Position numbers and translations under genes: made by a program. Positions 60,958-64,000 of a DNA stretch of 64,000 nucleotides are shown here, one piece after another. The notes below the pieces were generated by a model. That model saw only the letters and a program-made list of their open reading frames with translations. It was not told the origin of the DNA and did not search any database. Numbering within the stretch: the stretch's first letter is position 1; each line of letters begins with the position of its first letter. Origin of the DNA: Salipaludibacillus keqinensis (GTDB taxonomy: Bacteria; Bacillota; Bacilli; Bacillales; Salisediminibacteriaceae); NCBI RefSeq assembly GCF_003226325.1, contig NZ_PDOD01000001.1, positions 310,001 to 374,000 of the forward strand, given 5' to 3'.

Positions 60958-62034
60958 ATGGTGAAAGGTTTGTCTTTTCAAAAAGGGGTTATGTTTCTCG
61001 GCCGAAAACACATAGCGTGCTCTTATCATGAAGACGGCAGAATGAAAACTTGGTTAAAACCGATCACACCGAAAACGATGGTCATGGCTGGAAAACTTGT
61101 CTTCCTCTCTATGCCGTTATGGTTTCATTTATTCCTGATAGGTTGGTTACTTCTAATTATCGTTCCATATTTCTTTTTGTTTGCAGGGATAGAAGGTTTT
61201 AGCGGTCTTCCTATATTTTCGATTATCTATTTTTTCTTTGGTACTCATTTCTGGTTTCCGAAAGAATTAAAAAAATATCATGGAGCGGAACACAAAGTGT
61301 TCAGTTACAAAGGCCTGATCTCAGCAAGAAATCGAACAGCAATCAAAGAAGCAGACATTACGAATCGATATTGTTCAACGAATGCTGTGATGGTGTATTT
61401 TTTATTACTAATTTTGACAACATTTATGTTCTTCTCGTTTATTGATAGACCATTTGTTTACTTACTCGAAAGAGCTACTTATATCTCTTTGGTTCTATGG
61501 CCTGTAACAGTTTTCTGGCTTAATCGAATGAAACCGACCAAAGTCCATAAAGTGTTGCTAAACTTATCTTATTGGCTTCAACGACATATCACTACATCGG
61601 AGCCAGAAGAACTTCATATGAAGATCGCGATTCGATCATTCAGGAAATTAGCTTTAAAAGAATTCCCAAGTAGAGTGATAAAGACAAGAAAAAAGAAGGA
61701 GGAGACATTCATGGCTATAGCCGATGTGACTATTATGCCTCTAGGCTCAGATTCTACGAGCGTTTCTGAGGTGGTAGCTGAGATTCATCACATGTTAGAT
61801 CAAACAACATTGCCCATCCAATATGAACTCACATCCATGAGTACAATTATTGAAGGACAAATAACAGACCTTTATAAGATTTTACAGGAGATCCAAGAGG
61901 TTCCTTTTAAGATGGGCCATATGAGAGTGGCAACCAATATCCGAATTGATGACCGAAGGGATCGTCCCTCTTCTATAAAAGGTAAGGTAGACTCAGTCCA
62001 TAAGAAAATGGCAAGTAAAGTTGAAAAAGAATAA
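60958..62034 (+). CDS. DUF1385-like membrane domain fused in frame to a YqgV (thiamine-binding) domain
   Basis: One continuous 358-codon frame. Residues 1-250 are a membrane protein with about four spans and the motif LKKYHGAEHKVFSYKG (about 108-123) plus ITNRYCSTNAVMVYF, related to DUF1385 proteins such as YqhQ. Residues 252-358 are a complete MTH1187/YqgV-type thiamine-binding protein (MAIADVTIMPLGSDS ... VATNIRIDDRRDRP). No stop separates them; the linker RKKKEETF is encoded by a strong internal ribosome-binding site. It might yield a fusion, two proteins, or both. A perfect terminator follows. Confidence 0.78.
   Translation: MVKGLSFQKGVMFLGRKHIACSYHEDGRMKTWLKPITPKTMVMAGKLVFLSMPLWFHLFLIGWLLLIIVPYFFLFAGIEGFSGLPIFSIIYFFFGTHFWFPKELKKYHGAEHKVFSYKGLISARNRTAIKEADITNRYCSTNAVMVYFLLLILTTFMFFSFIDRPFVYLLERATYISLVLWPVTVFWLNRMKPTKVHKVLLNLSYWLQRHITTSEPEELHMKIAIRSFRKLALKEFPSRVIKTRKKKEETFMAIADVTIMPLGSDSTSVSEVVAEIHHMLDQTTLPIQYELTSMSTIIEGQITDLYKILQEIQEVPFKMGHMRVATNIRIDDRRDRPSSIKGKVDSVHKKMASKVEKE
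61711..62034 (+). CDS. yqgV: YqgV, MTH1187-family thiamine-binding protein (nested start)
   Basis: The 3' part of the preceding frame can be translated alone from ATG 61711, which has an ideal AAGGAGGAG six bases upstream. The 107-residue product equals a normal free-standing YqgV, with TSMSTIIEGQ and VATNIRIDDRRD intact. YqgV binds thiamine or related pyrimidines in structural work on the family. I favour independent translation as at least one of the outputs because the site is better than most in the window. The adjacent yqgW and yqgX match B. subtilis order. Confidence 0.75.
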   Translation: MAIADVTIMPLGSDSTSVSEVVAEIHHMLDQTTLPIQYELTSMSTIIEGQITDLYKILQEIQEVPFKMGHMRVATNIRIDDRRDRPSSIKGKVDSVHKKMASKVEKE

Positions 62035-62039
62035 AAATT

Positions 62040-62082
62040 AAAGAAGGCTTTCTCTCGCAACTAACGAGAGAAAGCCTTCTTT
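62040..62082. terminator. Bidirectional terminator after the yqgV fusion
   Basis: An 18-bp perfect stem (arms AAAGAAGGCTTTCTCTCG and its complement) with a 7-base loop between convergent genes. Confidence 0.92.
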
Positions 62083-62104
62083 AATAATTTATTTTATTGA
62101 GTGA

Positions 62105-62287
62105 TTAAACGGTTCCTCCGCCACCCATGAAAATAATTGAAATAAGTGTTCGAATAGAAAACCATCCGAATAAAAGGACAGAAATGGCAGCAAAGCCAAC
62201 GCCAAAGAAGTTTTTACGCTTAAGTTCTACGAGTCCTCCTAATAAAGATAAAATTGCTACTAAAAGAGTGATAATCCCGAATACCAT
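62105..62287 (-). CDS. yqgW: DUF2759 membrane protein YqgW
   Basis: A 60-residue protein with two transmembrane helices (about 3-21 and 29-53) joined by a KRKNFF loop, ending in FMGGGGTV. This is the DUF2759 family; function unknown. AAAGGAGGAAG lies before the ATG. It is immediately before yqgX on the other strand, as in B. subtilis. Confidence 0.85.
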   Translation of the reverse strand: MVFGIITLLVAILSLLGGLVELKRKNFFGVGFAAISVLLFGWFSIRTLISIIFMGGGGTV

Positions 62288-62525
62288 CTTTCTTCCTCCT
62301 TTACATAATAAACATGACTTCGTCTATGTAGTTTTGAAACAGATTAACAATCATGTATGATGCCCGTTTCATTGATCATAAGTTCATCATTTATTTTACT
62401 TTTTTTTTTCAGATTTGTCGAGTAAATGTAAGAATTACTTTAGTCTCAGTTGAACTGTCTTTGAAAAAGCAACGATTTCCATAGTACAATATGGAGGAGT
62501 GCTTATTTCAAGGAGGGAATATTAA

Positions 62526-63167
62526 ATGGAATGGAAAAGAATTTCTTTAGGACCTTTACAAACGAATGGATTTATTATCTATAACAAGAACAAGGAAGCA
62601 TTAATGATTGATCCAGGAGGGGAGGAAGAAAAACTTTTTGATTGGTTAAATCAGGAACAATTAACTCTTTCGGCTGTTATTCTAACACATGCCCATTTTG
62701 ATCATATCGGTGCGGTTGAAGCAGTTAGAAATAAATATCAATGTCCTGTGTATGTACATAAAAATGAAAGTACTTGGCTAACAGATCCTAATCTTAATGG
62801 ATCAGGGCTATTTCAAGGTATTCAACCAATAAAAGGAAATCAAGCTGATCATTTTTATGATAAGGAAGGAAAGGTTGTTCTAGGTGGGTTTGAGTGTGAA
62901 TTATACGAGACACCAGGGCATTCACCAGGGAGTGTCTCATTTTATTTCCCAACCGAAAAAGTGATCTTTTCTGGAGATGTGCTATTTCGTGGTGGTGTTG
63001 GAAGGACAGATCTACCTGGAGGGGACCAAGATACACTCATGAATACAATTCATGATAAAATGCTTAGTCTGCCCGACGATACAATTGTGGCTAATGGCCA
63101 CGGTCCAGAAACAACCATTGGGGAAGAGAAAGAAACGAATCCCTTTATAAATGGATTTGGCTGGTAA
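62526..63167 (+). CDS. yqgX: Metallo-beta-lactamase fold hydrolase YqgX
   Basis: A 213-residue glyoxalase-II-like hydrolase. Zinc ligands are in THAHFDHIG (about 55-63), the His of ETPGHSPGS, the Asp of FSGDVLF and the terminal NGHGPETTIGEE. Similar to B. subtilis YqgX, a bacillithiol-related S-lactoyl hydrolase candidate. AAGGAGGG precedes the ATG. The 238-base gap before it has no gene or clear promoter that I can support. Confidence 0.93.
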   Translation: MEWKRISLGPLQTNGFIIYNKNKEALMIDPGGEEEKLFDWLNQEQLTLSAVILTHAHFDHIGAVEAVRNKYQCPVYVHKNESTWLTDPNLNGSGLFQGIQPIKGNQADHFYDKEGKVVLGGFECELYETPGHSPGSVSFYFPTEKVIFSGDVLFRGGVGRTDLPGGDQDTLMNTIHDKMLSLPDDTIVANGHGPETTIGEEKETNPFINGFGW

Positions 63168-63207
63168 ATATTCGCCTTAGTGCTTGAGGAATGAAAAAGA
63201 GTAAAAA

Positions 63208-63243
63208 AAATGACCTTCCATGGGGAACATAGAAGGTCGTTTG
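63208..63243. terminator. Terminator of yqgX
   Basis: AAATGACCTTC / GAAGGTCGTTT, an 11-bp stem with one T-G pair. Confidence 0.75.
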
Positions 63244-63331
63244 GGGAGTTAATCAAGTATCAATGAACTTTGAGGGGGAGGGGGAACTCCCTAATTCATT
63301 GTTCTACTGACATTTTCATTATAATTCGACA

Positions 63332-63355
63332 TTAACACTATGTCAACAGTGTTAA
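63332..63355 (+). promoter_or_regulatory. Perfect 8-8-8 palindromic operator candidate
   Basis: TTAACACT-N8-AGTGTTAA, seven bases after a TATAAT (63320-63325), so it would cover the transcription start of the following gene. A purine-rich tract (GAGGGGGAGGGGG, about 63272-63284) lies upstream. The arms resemble but are not CIRCE, which has TTAGCACTC-N9-GAGTGCTAA. The cognate regulator is unknown. Confidence 0.55.
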
Positions 63356-63378
63356 AATTTTTCCTGGGAGCGACATAA

Positions 63379-64000
63379 ATGTCTAACATTATTGATAAAT
63401 TAAACAAGAAATCTAACCCTCCGTGGGATTTTTCATCCTATATGGAAACGGCCCTTTACGACTCTGAAATAGGCTATTATACGAATGAACGACAGAAACT
63501 AGGAACGGAAGGCGATTTTTATACAAGCAACCACGTCCACGCTGTCTTCGCAGAAACGTTTGCCCGATTCTTCACGGATGTGTTAGAGAAGGAGCAGTTA
63601 CCACCTTTCCTTTGTGAATGGGGGGCAGGAGATGGAACTTTTGCCTATCACACTCTGTCTTATTTGAGAAGACAGGATTCGACAATAGCTTTAAATCTGA
63701 CGTATCTCATTGTTGAAGCAAGCCCGCATCACCGAGCTGTTCTTCGCGATCATTTAGCTGAGTTCAAGCATCAAGTGAAGATATATGATTGCTTTGAAGA
63801 ATTGAAAGAGGATTTTCCTGATTATCAAGGCATTCTTTTTTCCAACGAACTACTTGATGCTTTTCCAGTTCACGTAGTGGAACAACATAAAGATGGCTTG
63901 AAAGAAGTTCTCATTGAAGAGTCAGGTAAGAAGTTAATTGAAACAGTGAAGTTTTGTGAAAACAAGGAAATAAAACGCTGGATGGAACAGTTTGGACCTC
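63379..64000 (+). CDS. MidA-family SAM-dependent methyltransferase (DUF185), 3' truncated by window
   Basis: The first 207 codons of a class I methyltransferase of the MidA/NDUFAF7 family. Visible are PWDFSSYMETALYDSEIGYYT (about 14-34), TEGDFYTSNHVH, the SAM site LCEWGAGDGTFAYH (about 75-88) and GILFSNELLDAFPVH (about 152-166). Eukaryotic relatives methylate an arginine of complex I; bacterial targets are unknown. ATG 63379 follows GGGAG at nine bases. The gene runs off the end. Confidence 0.88.
   Translation, partial: MSNIIDKLNKKSNPPWDFSSYMETALYDSEIGYYTNERQKLGTEGDFYTSNHVHAVFAETFARFFTDVLEKEQLPPFLCEWGAGDGTFAYHTLSYLRRQDSTIALNLTYLIVEASPHHRAVLRDHLAEFKHQVKIYDCFEELKEDFPDYQGILFSNELLDAFPVHVVEQHKDGLKEVLIEESGKKLIETVKFCENKEIKRWMEQFGP

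Noticed and set aside
63332-63355. CIRCE (HrcA) element
   Set aside because: Arms lack the G and terminal C of TTAGCACTC and the spacing differs, so HrcA control is not claimed.

Overview
The window reads as chromosomal core DNA of a spore-forming, low-GC Bacillaceae. Gene order closely follows the Bacillus subtilis stretch glyQ-glyS-ccpN-yqfL-dnaG-sigA ... cccA-trmK-yqfO ... cshB-nfo-yqfT ... zur-yqfW ... ispG ... yqgB ... sodA-yqgE-pbpA ... yqzD/yqzC-rpmG-yqgN ... gluP-yqgQ-glcK ... yqgV-yqgW-yqgX. Many proteins are acidic (cytochrome c550, PbpA, DUF1002 protein), which suggests, without proving, a moderately halophilic or haloalkaliphilic member such as the Halobacillus/Alkalibacillus/Virgibacillus group. 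Spore formation is supported by a SpoVAF homologue, a Spo0-type orphan histidine kinase, SinI/SinR homologues and a possible sigma-H promoter.

Layout. 1-8.2 kb: glycyl-tRNA synthetase, CcpN and its partner PSRP, then primase and the main sigma factor. 8.3-18.9 kb: small membrane protein, GDPD, cytochrome c550, TrmK, Nif3/YqfO, IspH, a CarD-like regulator, YqfQ, CshB, endonuclease IV, YqfT and a sensor kinase. 19.0-29.0 kb is a metal-homeostasis region: a Mn-type ABC ATPase/permease pair behind an MntR-like operator, a soluble-lytic-transglycosylase-like protein, a ppx-ppk polyphosphate pair, then a Zur-linked zinc ABC system (ATPase with a histidine-rich tail, two tandem permeases) ending in zur. 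Neither ABC system has a substrate-binding protein gene nearby. 29-34.8 kb: YqfW, DUF4190, IspG, a LysM-like protein, an MFS transporter, a secreted DUF1002 protein and an NfeD protein.

34.8-37.4 kb holds the most unusual block. It has a 44-codon sinI homologue on the plus strand behind possible Spo0A boxes. Facing it on the minus strand are an 80-residue HTH-only SinR paralogue and then a full-length SinR, so the usual sinI-sinR tandem is broken up. 37.6-42.8 kb: Na/Pi symporter, a Met-Ile2-Ser tRNA cluster (the Ser tRNA has an unusual U73), a HesB-like protein, SodA, an MFS protein and a 6S RNA gene. 42.8-51 kb: PbpA, a truncated MltG-like protein with YqzD, an unknown protein, L33, 5-FCL, DUF92, a ThiF/MoeB E1-like enzyme and L-lactate dehydrogenase with Rex and cre sites.

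51-64 kb: a small membrane peptide, HAD hydrolase, GluP rhomboid, a convergently overlapping unknown protein, SpoVAF, YueI, YqgQ, glucokinase, a FetAB-type exporter, an unknown anchored protein, a DUF1385-like/YqgV fusion ORF containing a strong internal ribosome-binding site, YqgW, YqgX, and the start of a MidA-like methyltransferase cut by the window end.

There is no prophage, insertion sequence, CRISPR array or restriction system in view. The novelty is in rearranged regulatory modules and unusual gene architectures within otherwise ordinary core genome.
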